A stretch of DNA of 64,000 bases from Panicum virgatum (GCF_016808335.1 NC_053142.1:186001-250000); one strand, 5' to 3'. Shown: positions 1 through 11,800, numbered from the stretch's first letter. Made by a program: numbers and translations. Notes: generated by a model not told the origin, from the letters alone.

Positions 1-1127
1 TGCAAGGCAACAAAAAACCCCAGAGTAGAGTTTTGTGCCTCAGATATTATTAGTGATCCCGGAATGCGCAAATCAATTGATGAGTACCCATATGAAATTA
101 GAGATCAAGTAAAGAGGGCATATGCTTTGAGGGGCCCAACTCGACAGTTGGTTGGTTTTTCATTTCCTCGCACATGGCAAAGTGGTGAATGGAGATCTTT
201 TCAGCGGCATTGGTTTGATACTTATGATTGGTTGGAGTACAGCGAGTCGAAGGATGCAGCATTTTGTTTTTATTGCTATCTTTTCTTCGAGCCGGGAAAG
301 CCCGACAAATGGGGGAGTAATGTCTTCGCTAAGGTCGGTATAGAGAAATGGAAGAAGACCTTGGAAAAATTTGATAAACATGGTTCTTCGCATTCTCATT
401 GTAATGCAAGGTTGAAGTGTGAGGACTTTATGTATCAAAGAACAAGTGTCACTCAGAAATTTGAAAAGCATACTAAGGAGGAAGAAAGTCGATACAAGAT
501 TCGCTTATCTTCTTCTTTAAATGTTGCAAGATTTCTCATAATGCAAGGTGATGCTTTCCGTGGTCATGATGAATCCTCTTCTTCTTTGAACAAGGGTACA
601 TTTAGAGAGGTGATTGATTGGTACAAAGACAAGGTTGAAACAGTTAAGGATGCATATGATAAGGGCTATAAAAATTGTTAGATGTTATCTCCTAATATTC
701 AGAAGGATCTTACTAAAGCTTGTGCAAAGGAAGTCACGGCAGTGATTATGGATGAGATTCGTGGTAGGAGGTTCTCGTTGCTTATTGATGAGTCTCAAGA
801 TATATCTATAAAGGAGCAAATGGCTATAGTTCTAAGGTTAGTCTGGCCGTGGTTGAGATTTTGAATTGGTTCGGTTCCTTGTATAATAATATGAGATACT
901 AACATATTTCCTTTCATGTGCAGGTTTGTGAATGATGAAGGGAAGTGATTGAGAGATTTCTTGGGCTTAAGCATATTGAGAAGTGCACATCTGTGGCATC
1001 GAAAGAAGCTTTGGTCGGTATGATTTCTTGCCACAAGTTAAGCATCAATATGATTCGCGGTCAAGGTTATGATGGGGCTTCCAATATGAGAGGTGAATTT
1101 AATGGGGTGCATGTTGAAGCTTCTTAA
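1..1127 (+). pseudogene. hAT-like transposase remnant (TTF-type zinc finger / DUF4371), broken
   Basis: The reading frame is open from the left window edge to a stop at 679-681, resumes in the same frame at 682, and runs to about 836. A CxxC pair (FCFYC, near 265) followed by a His-rich HGSSHSHC motif fits the TTF/BED-like finger found ahead of DUF4371 in hAT-related plant transposases. LLIDESQDIS and then GQGYDGASNM are the typical DUF4371 signatures. An intron with GT-AG borders at 837-923 joins in frame. Lesions are the stop at 679, a one-base frameshift near 944, and complete loss of the C-terminal hAT dimerisation region after about 1127, where an unrelated LTR begins. The family is fairly certain. 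The real start lies outside the window. Confidence 0.75.
837..923 (+). other. Intron in hAT-like transposase remnant
   Basis: The donor is AAG|GTTAGT and the acceptor GTGCAG|GTTTG. Joining them keeps the DUF4371 frame across the codon for Arg. It is short (87 nt), as is common for grass introns. Confidence 0.6.
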
Positions 1128-1129
1128 AG

Positions 1130-2071
1130 CGCCAATTTACGTACCGCAAGTGCACGGATCGTGTAGCTTTTCCCTTAGAGTATTCCCCCAAGATTTATCA
1201 ATCCACGGAACAAGTGTATTACTATGCTTAACTAAGCACTAATGATGTTGGTAATAGATCTATATTGAGTGTTTGAGTGTGAAATAGATCTAATCTAACC
1301 AATCTAATCTAATCTAGACTAGTGAGCAATGATAGATGTGTGCGCAAGATATGAAGAGCATTTGTCCATAGGGTCTAGGATCACTAGAGATATAATCGCC
1401 AAGCAACGAAGAACGGATCTAATCTACCAAAGGTGTGTTCCAAGATCAAAACCTTTCCCTCCCGCATACTGTCACTACACGAGGATAATCGGTAACAAAT
1501 CAACAAGAACATGACAGTTGATGTAATCTAAGTAAACCATGCAAGAGCAAAGCAAACCCAAAGCCAAGTCGCGAACTATTAGGCATCAAAACATCATTAA
1601 CAAGAATTGTGATAGATCAATCTAATAAAGGATTCGGCAATTACAACTCAAGATCTCCTTACAACCCCATGAACAAACGAGGACTTTACCCCATGAAGCT
1701 AAGCGAAGCGTAGTCGATCATGGTGATGAAATCACCGGCAAGGGATGGATCCCTTGTTGTCCTCCAACTTGCAGCGGCGCCGAGGGACGATGAGGCCTCC
1801 GGTGTCGCCTTTCTCTTATGTCTAACTCGAATGTATCTCTTGATGCTCTTCTATGGATCCTCTCGATGCTTCTCCGCGATCCTTCTGCGATCCTCTCGAT
1901 GCTTCTCTGCGATCCTTCTGCGATCCTCTCTCTTTGACAGCGGCTTCGGGGTATTTATAGTCAGATATGGTCGGTGGTTTTGGTAAAACATAGATTAGGG
2001 TTGATGTATACTTCGTGCTGAAGAAAACTGAGACCGATTGGGCTCCGAAATGGGCTAGGCCGGCCGGCACA
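1130..2071 (-). mobile_element. Minus-strand gypsy (Athila/Tat-like) LTR plus leader fragment
   Basis: Read on the minus strand, this begins TGTGCCGGCC at about 2071 and has a TATA-like ACTATAAATAC near 1955. It continues through a 5' leader that includes an imperfect GAAGGATCGCAGAG-type repeat (1858-1930). It ends near 1130 with GTACGTAAATTGGCGC, resembling the region just before the TGGCGCC primer site of Athila-type elements. Both ends abut other broken elements: the hAT remnant on one side and a plus-strand LTR on the other. The LTR identity is an inference from architecture, and the exact LTR/leader border is not resolved. Confidence 0.45.
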
Positions 2072-5000
2072 AGGGCTCCGGCGGCCCGCGTTCGCGCAAA
2101 GCCACCACCACCGCTTCCCGTTCCGCCTTCGCTCACGCACTTGCGCCCCCGCACCCGGACGCGCCCTACCCACCTCCTTCTTCCTCCAGCCGGCCCCTAC
2201 CCGCACCCGCACCATGTGGCCAGTGAAGCCCGAGCTCGCCCCGCCCCCGCCTCGCTCAGCCCCCACTTCGCACCCCCGGCCCCTACCCAGCTCGAACCTC
2301 GCGCCCCTCTCCTTCTCTGCCTTGCGCCCGACCCCTACCGCCACTGCCATTGTCGGTCCGGGAAGCTTCCCGAGCTTCCTCGCCCGAACTGACTCCCCTC
2401 AGTCTATAAATGGAACCCCGGCATCGCAGAGCCTCTTTTCGCGACATCCAAGCCGCTCCAGCTCCCTCAACCGAGCCCAATCGCGAGCACCACCATCTCC
2501 CCCACCTCCGGCCACCGCAGCTCCGCCGCGCAATTGGCTGCTACAGACCCCCGCATCGCCCAAATTAGCGCATCGGTGAGCTTCACCTCGACTCCCTCTT
2601 ACCTCTAGGCTAGGTCCAGTGCTTTCTAGGACGCCCCCGGGGCCGGAACGCTAGCTCTGGCGTGTCGCCGCCGTGCCTAGCTGGCGCTCCGCTGTGGCGG
2701 AGGTCACTGGTGCACCACAGTCCCGCGTGTATAGCCTGCTTGGCTTTGCCATGCCTCGCGCGTGCTAACACACCCGGTCACACTTGGAACCGTGCTCAGA
2801 ATCGTGTAGACGCGCGACTCCGGCGAGCCCGACCGCCGCAAAGCTACCCCCGCCGCTGCGCACATCACACCACTATGACACAGCCCGCGCGGAGCCCCAA
2901 CCTGGGTTCGCCTTTATGCGCGCTCGCTCTCCAACCGTTTGGCACCCACGAACCAACACCGCCGCGCCCCGAACGGCCTACACCGGCGAGCCCCGCCGCG
3001 CCGAGCTACCGCCGCCCTTGCCCGCACTGCCCACAGCCTCGCCATGTCCCACCCTTAGCCCAGGAGGGTTACACATGTCGCGCTGATCCTCCCAGACCCA
3101 AGCCCGAGCAGATTTGACCCCCGGAGCATCGAGATTGGTGAACTTCGGCGAGCCTCCGCCGCGCGCCGCCGCGGGGAAGAGCCCCGGCGACCGAGCGCTG
3201 CCGCCCTCGCGCCCGGAAATGATCCCGGCCGTCCAATCCAGAACGGATGCACACGATTAGAAGATACCAGTTTGCTTGGGAAATTTTGCTAAAGAGCCCT
3301 TGAACTTTTAGAAATCAGCCCGCAGTCCAACGCAGTTCAAAAATATTAATAAACAAGCCTCTGATTTTACGGTTTAAACCCTGTAGTTTTAAAATTAAGA
3401 ACCCGCCGTCCCTGGGGCGAGTTTTCTCAAGTAGACCCCCCGAAAGTTTAGTTTTCTCACATTTTAGTCCCTAGTTTTTGCAAAAGGGCCCCTGGACCGA
3501 GGATATTCTATGGAATATTCTCTGGTTTCACTTTTTCTAGGATTTAAAACTTCCACAAGCTATAACTTTCTCGTTTTTCATCCAAATTTGACGATTCTTG
3601 TTCCTAAAATTTTCTACAATTGAGATCTATGCAACCATTCAAAATTTGCTCAAAACAAAGTTTATTTCCAAATGTTGCTCGTTTGTTTGTTGCATATAAG
3701 CGCGATCGTCCGAGCCGTTAGTGACGTTTCAATGTTCGTTTGTAGGTTCGAACGACGCCGCGTTCGACAACGACCCCAAAGACCTGGATTACCAGGAAGA
3801 ACCTGTTGAAGAATTTGAAGGCAAGTCCTATCGCCCTTCCTTGATCATATTGAACCCAAAAATTTTGCAGACATAAAATATGACCAGCATTTAAACCGGA
3901 CTTTCATTTTATGCATGATGTGGTATTTTAAATGTTTTCTCGAGGATAGTGCTTACCCAAATTTGTTAATTAAACCCATCCTTGTGCTTTGAGCACCCTG
4001 ATCCCTTGATAACCCTAGGTTAAATTTATTATTTCAAATGCTTAAGCTAGGTGCTTCGCTAATGCAAAACTTTCAAAACAATATTTTCTCGCATGAGTTC
4101 ATGAATGGTTTAAAAACTGTTTTGAGCTAGGAAAGACATGACTATGTACCTACTTTGTACATATGCTATGGAGAGCCTGCCCTAGCATATAAGGATTATC
4201 GTTGTGGTTTTCACCTAGCATTTCTTTCATGCAACCACATGTCCGACCTAGGATGGACTTGTCACGAACCCATAGGCTTAGAGCCGCAATTCACCTGGAG
4301 GAAGAGTGCAATGGACACTAGGAGCGGACCCAGGACCTGTGTGGCATACCGGAGTCAAGCCCCGGCACGGGACCTGTTTGGCGTACCGTGTTATGAATGC
4401 AATTAAATATCCTCCTATAGCTGTGTGCTATATTGGGCCCCTGGTTGTTCCGTGGTGGTTGTGGGCTATATGTTCTATGCGTGTGCGAGATCAAGTTGTG
4501 CTTGACGTAACTCAAGTACATCATGTGGGTAAAGTGTACAACTCTGTAGAGATAAAATCTATCCGGATAGCCGTGCCTGCGGTCTCAGGCATGCTATGGT
4601 GGAGTCACAGTGATTAGGATTTTAAGAGTTTCTGTGCATGTATGTTAATTGGAAAAGATGCCCGAACTCGGTTATCGAGATGTGGGGCAAAGCTATGTGG
4701 GAATGCCAAAGTGTGGCAGTGTGCTTTTAAGCACGGGAATTGGCGGGATCGAAGTATCTCCCCCAGGACCAAACCCTTATAATGGAATATACTCTTTTCG
4801 TACCTTTTTCTTTCCAAAAAGAAATTTAACAAAATCACACTCATGCATCAAAAGCTGCATTTCCGCAAAATAAACCCAGGGCCCTCCCTTGCCTTACCCT
4901 ATGCATTTAAATAAACCTTTGTTTAAAAGATAGGGCTTGTTGAGTACATTACGTACTCACCCCATCCGATATCATGTTTTTCAGCAGAAGAAGCAGAAGA

Positions 5001-5281
5001 CGACTTCGACGTAGATGAAGATGCGTAGTTAGGGTTTTGCCTGCACCCAAACTTTTGCCTGTGGTTTTGGGTGACCGCTTAGTGCTTCCGCCGTGTAATA
5101 AGTGTAATAAGTTACGGCCTGCGAGCCGTTATGTAAGAACCTTATAAAAGTTTGTGTAAGACTGTTATATGTAATGTATGCGATGTCAGGCTTTTGTACC
5201 ATTTCTGTTTATCTATGTGTATCAGCTACTAATCCAGGGACTGATCGGTAAGCACAGTGGATCTCGGAAATGGGGTCCGAC
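2072..5281 (+). mobile_element. Long Ty3/gypsy (Del/Tekay-like) LTR, 5' end unresolved
   Basis: The architecture matches the complete chromovirus LTR at 58795-61483. It has a TATA box (CTATAAATGG, about 2403), a very GC-rich transcribed leader (2450-3250), then the stretch with tttgctaaagagcccttg and similar motifs. It ends in TCCGACA at 5281. No internal domain follows, so it is a solo or truncated LTR. The expected TGTCGGA-like start is not seen upstream, and the left border with the minus-strand LTR is approximate. Long GC-rich ORFs here (for example 2015-2579 and 2662-3117) overlap in several frames and resemble no protein, so I treat them as base-composition artefacts. A small acidic spliced ORF within it is listed separately. 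Confidence 0.6.
3746..5028 (+). other. Two-exon acidic mini-ORF inside the gypsy LTR (GC-AG intron)
   Basis: Exon 3746-3820 follows a TTTGTAG acceptor and reads as an Asp/Glu-rich peptide (…DNDPKDLDYQEEPVEEFE). It ends at a GC-type donor, AAG|GCAAGT. The next exon, 4985-5028 after TTTTTCAG, continues in phase as EAEDDFDVDEDA and a stop at 5026-5028. The second gypsy LTR has the same arrangement, phase and donor at 60228-61231. The splicing is inferred. Any upstream exon and start codon lie in the GC-rich leader and were not identified. Confidence 0.4.
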
Positions 5282-6520
5282 ACTTTACAAGCGCTTCGGT
5301 CAAAATAAATTCATATAGGCAGCAAAGCAAATTAAACCACATATGTATCTCACTTTAACAAGACGATTGAATTCCTGCCAGAGAGAAACTGGGTAAGCTC
5401 ACTGATTACTTTTTTTTGTTGACTGGACACTAGCCAGTCTTACAATCAATACATATAACAGTACGTCCACACATGATCGAGTCTTGGGTCTTGGCCACTA
5501 CATACTGCTATAGTGTAGTAGTATACTGTGCTTTCGTAGCTATTCTTTATCCAGCTGTTCCATCACCAATGCAACCAGGAAAACGAAAACGCAGGGAAAG
5601 TTCCATGGTCAAACACTCTGTATCTTATTACCACCAGTTCTAAAGTTAAACTGCGCGCTGTCGTAGTGCGCGTATGCAACTTCTTCTTTTTTCCCTGACT
5701 ACTATCAAATTTTCTTTGCATTATATTTTTTCATTTCTATAAGACTAAACGTGTGGAAAGATCAACTATGGGCATGCGGGATATGAATGGAATTTTGGAA
5801 AAAATTGAACAGGATGTAGAAAATTCCAACCCACGGCCGTTGGCTGGACATGGACAAAAACGAATTGAATGCCACTCCCATTCCCACTTTGCTAGATTTT
5901 TAATTGCCGGGAACAACATATAATAATATTACCGTGTGGAGCATGCAGCTAGTGCTCTCCTACTGGCATGCATAATCAATGGCCTTATAACTAATGCAAA
6001 TATATATGTTATTACTGCGTCCATTGGTAAATATAATGTATGACGTTCTATATTTCGTGCAACCATGTTTCTCGAGCTTTATTTTGGTCATTGATTTGAG
6101 TAAAACTATACATATTGAACATGTGGTACTGGTGTCACTGAATTTTTGCAAAAAAAAAAACTTTTTATAAGATCATCCATCTTTTAATGAGAATAAATTT
6201 CTGAACCTTACTACCGACCAGCGCATGAACACAGATGGACGACGACCAATATGCATGATGCATGCTGCTCCCAACCCAGGCCATGTGTAGTAACGTACAG
6301 GACTGATCGATGCCACTGAGAATCACACCTACACGCTAGCATTACCTGCCTAAACACTAGTAATGTGACACGGTGTAAGCAACGTATACTTTCCTGGAAA
6401 CACACATAAACTCATCTCACTCCCACGTGGCCGCAATCCATTGGCTGTGCAGGCCTGCCGCGACCCCGAGCGGTGGTCAACCAAGATAGGCACACACACC
6501 CATTGGCCATTGCGTGCACG
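5282..6520. other. Intergenic, no gene seen
   Basis: This AT-rich sequence lies between the gypsy LTR end and the C2H2 promoter. All ORFs are short and without recognisable motifs. The last 120 bases contain CCATTGG-type (inverted CCAAT) elements upstream of the TATA box of the next gene. Confidence 0.6.
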
Positions 6521-6528
6521 ATCACCAC

Positions 6529-6535
6529 TATAAAT
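6529..6535 (+). promoter_or_regulatory. TATA box of C2H2 gene 1
   Basis: TATAAAT in the context CCACTATAAATACC lies 163 bases before the ATG at 6698. The 5' leader is CA-rich, as is usual for small grass transcription-factor genes. Confidence 0.65.
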
Positions 6536-6697
6536 ACCACCACTGCCTCTACATTACAACATTCGATAGCTCGCTTTCCTGTCGAAAGTCCATCAACCGT
6601 CGTGGGTTACACACTACGCACGCACGTGTTAATATTGATCAAAGCTTAACGGCTGAGTATTGGTAATAACCACGGCGAGCACGTACATACGTGAACC

Positions 6698-7220
6698 ATG
6701 GACGACGACGTCGAGTCCGATGCAAGGCCGGCGAGCACAAACGGCCTCTTCCTGCTGCTCTCGCTGTTCCTCTTGCCGACGAGCAAGGCGGTGATCGCCA
6801 AGGGCGGCGGTTTGCACCACCACCACCACCGGCGCCGGGCGGGGGGTGGTCGACGGCGGCGCGTTCCGGTGTCGGACCTGCGGCTGCGCGTTCGCCACGT
6901 TCCAGGCTCTGGGCGGCCACCGGACCAGCCACAAGCACCCACGGGTGCGCGCCGACGGCCTCGACCTCTTGCTCGGCGCGCGCCCCGGCAAGGGCGCCGC
7001 CACCAGCGACGTGCACCGGTGCCACGCCTGCGGCGTCGTGTTCCCAACGGGGCAGGCGCTCGGCGGCCACATGCGCAGGCACAGGGCGGCGTTCGACGCC
7101 GCTGCACGGGAGGGCACCACGAAGCCGGTGCCGGTGGTCGTGTCCGCTGAGTCGTCGTCGGAGGAAGTTGATGATGACGCCGGTCACTTGTCTAGTAGCA
7201 ACTTGATCCACTTCATATGA
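6698..7220 (+). pseudogene. C2H2 zinc-finger protein, ZAT-like, with one-base frame break
   Basis: Two QALGGH-type fingers (subclass C1-2i) are clear: [21 protein letters not shown] near 6882-6942 and [21 protein letters not shown] near 7021-7081. The family comprises nuclear transcriptional regulators, often repressors of stress responses. The only good start, ATG 6698, opens a different frame (MDDDVESDARPAS…) with a Leu-rich stretch compatible with an EAR-like repressor motif. It joins the finger frame exactly if one G is removed from the six-G run near 6840-6846. The gene is therefore either freshly frameshifted or carries a sequencing error in a homopolymer. The promoter and TATA look intact and the stop is at 7218-7220. 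A paralogue with the same layout lies at 61887-62369. Confidence 0.7.
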
Positions 7221-8178
7221 TCGAGACATCCCTCGGCTGTCAACAAGTTTGGTTTGGAGTGGTTACGTTGATATACACATACACCGCGCGTCCTCATGTT
7301 CATTACATAATGCAAAGGCACGTCATTACGATTTCATTTTATATTTGTAAAAAAGGTTATTATTACAAGGAATAACAAGTATTTGGTTTGGATTATTATT
7401 ATACGGGAAGGTGCCACCGTAATACCAGTATTATGTCGCTAGGCGCTAGTGGCCAATATATACTACTGGTTGTTTATTTTTCTCACATAAATTCGTCGGC
7501 CAGCCCATGACAATAAAGCTAAATTCGACAGTTTTTCCTAATTTCGATGGTATTTGACCCATGAATTTTTGCATTGTTGCTGTAAGGTCCAATGTCTGGA
7601 GTAGTCAGTACGTAGTGTGCTAGTACGTAGTTGTTGCTCTAACAAGCGACACAGCTAGCTTATTGATTGGTAGGGACTAGCTTGGGAGCAAGGCAGGGCG
7701 AGTTTCCATGAAACTTCGGAGACAACCGATCGATCGAGGTGTGTCACTGTGGCTACCAAGTTCTGAGCAACTTCCATCCAGTGTGGTACACTACTTGATG
7801 GACATGATTCTATTACTCCACGGTTGAGGAGAAGAAACAAGATAAGGATATGTGCTCGCGCATCAGCACAAAATTGTGTTTGCTTTATTTAATTTGTCGA
7901 GCACGCACGACGGTTCGTTCTAATTACTTTTATTGGCATCAAATTAATATATCTACATGTTGGCTTATCTTCGTCGATCGCATCAAGAAGAAAAATATGT
8001 ATTCTTTTAGCTTAGCTTCGCTTAGCTTAGCTTCTGTATGTGTAAGTCTTGTAGTGGACATTATTATGTTACCAAGTAAATAATTTGCCGATGAGAGTTT
8101 TTTTTTCACTCTAGTGAATGCTAAAGTTTAACAATGTATATTCATTAATTAATGATCAGTGATCTTCGCATATCCTAG
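7221..8178. other. Intergenic, no gene seen
   Basis: AT-rich 3' flank of C2H2 gene 1. ORFs are short and lack motifs. From 8090 down to the CACTA-like remnant at 8179 the sequence is not chitinase-like, so the minus-strand chitinase fragment does not continue here. Confidence 0.55.
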
Positions 8179-8217
8179 CACTACCGGATTTGCTGTGTCA
8201 CGGCGAATCCGGTAGTG
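8179..8217. mobile_element. 39-bp double-ended CACTA footprint-like remnant
   Basis: CACTACCGGATT at 8179 and its inverted partner AATCCGGTAGTG ending at 8217 enclose only about 15 bases. These are CACTA-type termini with nearly all internal sequence gone. Flanking triplets (TAG and GTG) do not match, so it is not a clean insertion. It marks exactly where homology of the neighbouring fragment to class III chitinases stops. Confidence 0.45.
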
Positions 8218-8426
8218 GTGGCCGGAGAGGTCGGTCCAGTACTTGCCGTGGCCAAAGACACTGAAGAAGGAGATGATGACGGTGGTGTAGCAGCCCCTGT
8301 CGCAGGTCTTCCTCAGGCTGCCCTCGGCCTTGTTCCGGCCCCAGAAGATGACCACCTCGCCGGTCGGCTTCGCGGTTGCTGCTTGTTGTCCGGCGAGGAC
8401 GACGTACGACGACTAGGAAGAGAGTA
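8218..8426 (-). pseudogene. Class III chitinase / xylanase-inhibitor-like (GH18) fragment, 3' part of exon
   Basis: On the minus strand the frame reads VVIFWGRNKAEGSLRKTCD, then a YTTVIISFFSVFGHGKYW-type stretch, then DLSGH. These are the first beta strands of GH18 class III chitinases and XIP-type xylanase inhibitors, secreted proteins of plant defence. The fragment stops after about 50 residues of mature protein at the remnant at 8179-8217, so the barrel and the catalytic DxxDxE region are absent. The N-terminal signal peptide lies 10.2 kb away at 18627-18666 because CACTA copy 1 sits in it. A TAG at 8415-8413 interrupts the signal peptide even in the rejoined frame. Confidence 0.7.
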
Positions 8427-8429
8427 GCA

Positions 8430-8612
8430 CACTAGTAGAAAACGGGCCATGGGAACCGGTTGGAAATGGCCTTAGGACACCGGGTATTTAACCCGGTGCC
8501 TTAGGCATCCATTGGTACCGGTTGGAAAGTCCAACCGGTACCAAAGAGGATGCCACGCTGACACAAGGTGGCAGCCCCTTTGGTACCGGTTGGTATTTCC
8601 AACCGGTACCAA
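8430..8612. repeat. Left terminal/subterminal palindromes of CACTA copy 1
   Basis: After the TIR come ACCGGTTGG modules and two near-perfect hairpins with arms GGTACCGGTTGG/CCAACCGGTACC and 5-base loops (about 8515-8543 and 8580-8612). Such arrays are the usual binding sites of the TnpA-type protein in CACTA elements. Here that binding role is inferred. Confidence 0.75.
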
Positions 8613-8898
8613 TGATCTTTTCCTTTTTTTCCCAAATCCAGTTTTATTTGTTATATTTATTACTGTTTATTCTTTTATAATTGCTAAACGCACTCAAGCT
8701 CTACAGTACTATACATTCATTGGCAGTTCGTGTTCGTTTTCAGAGAATATTTGAAACTAACTAAAAGTGAAATGCGAGCATATAATTAAGCTAATTAGAT
8801 GAACTAATATATTTACAAATTTACAAACATCAAGACATAATGTTTAAAAATATTTACAAATGTAAAAAGTCATATTTGTAGTCCAACTACTGGTCCCC

Positions 8899-11800
8899 TC
8901 AGGAGGTAGATGGAAGTCCTCTATGGATGTGACCGTAGTGGTAGAACTCGCCTCTAGGATCCAAGATCTCGTTCAAAATGAATCCGGCGAGCTGCTCGCA
9001 CACGGCGTTGATCCGATCAGTAGAGTAACATTCATCCCCCATTTGAGACATCTATCATTTAGAAAAAAAAAGGATTAACATCATGTGCGTTAGTACAATT
9101 ATGAAAATATACTAGTGAACGGTTTGAACGTACTCACGTGTCTTCATCAGTAACCTTCCCGCATAGAGTCATGATGTGCAAGTAGTCGCATACGTAGTAC
9201 CCGCACCAATCAGTTCCTTGTTGTTGTCTCGCACACTTAATGAGAAACAAATAAATTACTCAATTTAGAACAATTTGGGATTATATACTTAACTAGACAA
9301 ATCTTTATGAATCAACATACCGGATAATCCATGTTAACGTTCAGTTCGGGCCTCCATTGACCACGTCCTTTGTTATTTTTCACAAATTTTTTCCAAACCC
9401 TGCGCTCAAAGTTAAGTTTGATATTCAGAAATTGTTATAAACAGAAAAAAGATTTGATTGTGCAAACTGAACTTACCTGTTCAAGGGGTCTATGATATAT
9501 TGGATTGCGGACTTTGGATTTCTCATTGAGTCAAAGACTATAAGATTGCCGGTCTCTACGAAAAGTATGAGTAAAATCCAATTATAACTGCGGATATAGA
9601 TAGGATATATACATACATGCATTAGACGACTTAGTATTTATTTAGTAATATAACAGAGGATTGAGTTGACCAAGGCTTACCCAAAGTTGTATGGTATGAA
9701 TATATAGGATTTATAATTTTGCCTAGTCAACCAATCGTACATGTTTTGGCACGTTTCCTTGTAATTTTTGTTGAGCACTTTCTGGTTGACTAGCAAAGGA
9801 GACATGAAGCCGATCTGATGGTGCCATCCTTGTTTTCGGCTTCTTTGGGTCTCCTGTCTAAACGATACAATAGAAATTTTATAATGCACACATATAATTA
9901 TGTTCTTATTAATAAAAAGTATTAATGTAGAGGTAAGTGATACTTACAAAACCCAAATGGTGATGATACAGGCATCGAGGGCTTGTCGATGGTAAATGTG
10001 ATATAAATTTTTGAAGTACACCCAGAAGTCCTCCTCCCCGCGGAAGAAATCATGGTCACGATACTTGACTCCAAACATTTTCCCATGGTCCTTCGACATT
10101 CGCAGGTACCATCTATGCAAATTGAACATCTGCGTGCCTAGACTTTTCTCCTCTTCCTCAGTGACCAAAGGTTTTCCATGCTGGAATGGAGTAAGAACGG
10201 GAGCGACAGGGATTTCCGCCTCCACTTGCACCATTGCCTCCTCTAGCGTTAATCCAGTTTCAGAAAGAAATATCGCGGCCCGTATGTCCACCTGGAGTTG
10301 TACGTCCATCGGGTGTAGGAGTAGCAACCCTGGCATCCGGAGGGGCTCGAGTCCTTTTTGTTGTGTGCCAAGCTGAGGAATAGTCTTGCCACATTTTTTT
10401 CTTCAGATTTCTCACCTTGTGTGCTTTTGTCAGAGTACGATCATAGTCCGAGGGTTAGCTTTTCGGTTTTGGTGGGTTGTCTAGGTTTGCGAGAAGCTTT
10501 TTCCTTAGTTATAGAGGTACCTTTTCCCTCGACGGGAGGACTTTAGGCTTCAATTGTTCTTTTATATATTGAGCAGTCTCCACTTCCAACTCCTCAGCAG
10601 TTTTCTCGTAGGTTAATTTTCTTTCGACCATTTTCTGCTTCTTCTTTGAAGGTCCAGCCGCTGGGAGGCCGGATGCTATCTTTTTCTTTCCTTTTTCTGG
10701 GTCAGGAGGAGTTGAAGTACTCGTGGCCCTTTGCGCCGGCGGAGACGGTGGTGAAGGAGGTGCTTGTGGGGACGGCGGTGAGGGAGACCGCAGAGACGGG
10801 CGATCGGTCTGCACGGGAGCCGTTGTGCTTGCAGTAAGTTTGATGTCAGCCTTGCGCCATAGAACGACCCCATGCAGTGCATCTCCCAATATCTTCTCTC
10901 CATCCCCACTAAGGATGTCGAGCTCAAGATCCTCATTGTTTCCAACTATCTGCTCGACTGTGATGGAGGTGTAGCCAGGGGGTATCGGTCTTCCATGAAT
11001 TGTAGTAGAAGGATTCAGGGGCAGGGCTGACCCGTATGTGACATGAATGGATATATTTCTTGCTCGCACATGAAGCTCGCACAGTGTCGGCATGGTGACA
11101 TCGTCCACTGGATACCTCTAGTCATCTACCGCCGTTGGCTCAATCTGGGGTTGATGTTCCGCTTGTACGTCGGGCACCGCTGTGGATGCACAGCTGCTGC
11201 GTCGCTGAGAGACCGGGCTTATCACAACATCTGGGTGCGACCCAGCAGTGCCCCTTTGGCTTAGAGCTAGCTGCACTGCCTTATTGACCCTGGCGTCCAT
11301 CTGAGATTCCAAGGACGCAACCTTCCTTGTCATCTCTTCTTGCATGGCACAAAGTTTCTCTTCCTGTTCGGCTTTGCTCTTTCGGTGAGTCTTGTAAGAG
11401 GAATCTCCGGCCCAAGCAACTTTCCATGGGATCACGCCGATGCCGCGGGCTCGTCCAGGGTGTTCCGGATTCTTTAATGCCCTTGTCAGCTCATCATTCT
11501 CCCTTTGAGGCTGGAATGTTCCTTGTTGGGTCTCATCTATTGCAGCGACTAGATCGCGGGACACTTCTTGCATATGCTCGGGCATGACCAAACTTCCATC
11601 CAACTAGTTTAGTGTCATACCATTAGCAAATAACCACCACTTGGATCTATCCGGCCAATCCCAAGTCGTCAGCCTGATGCCTCTATCCATATGGTCCTGC
11701 TCCATCTTCTGCCATTTTTAACTGACTTCTTGTACCCGGCAGCCCCAAGGTGATGGTTGTACTTCTTATTTGCTACATTCACCTTGGCCTGTTCGGATTT

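Noticed and set aside
2015..3254. Several overlapping long ORFs on both strands
   Set aside because: They lie in the GC-rich leader of a gypsy LTR, overlap in up to four frames and have no motif.
7850..8083. 77-residue ORF downstream of C2H2 gene 1
   Set aside because: No motif, AT-rich intergenic DNA, no promoter or splice context.
8430..8612. Regularly spaced ACCGGTTGG palindromes as a CRISPR-like array
   Set aside because: Plant DNA; repeats are CACTA subterminal modules with irregular spacing and no unique spacers.
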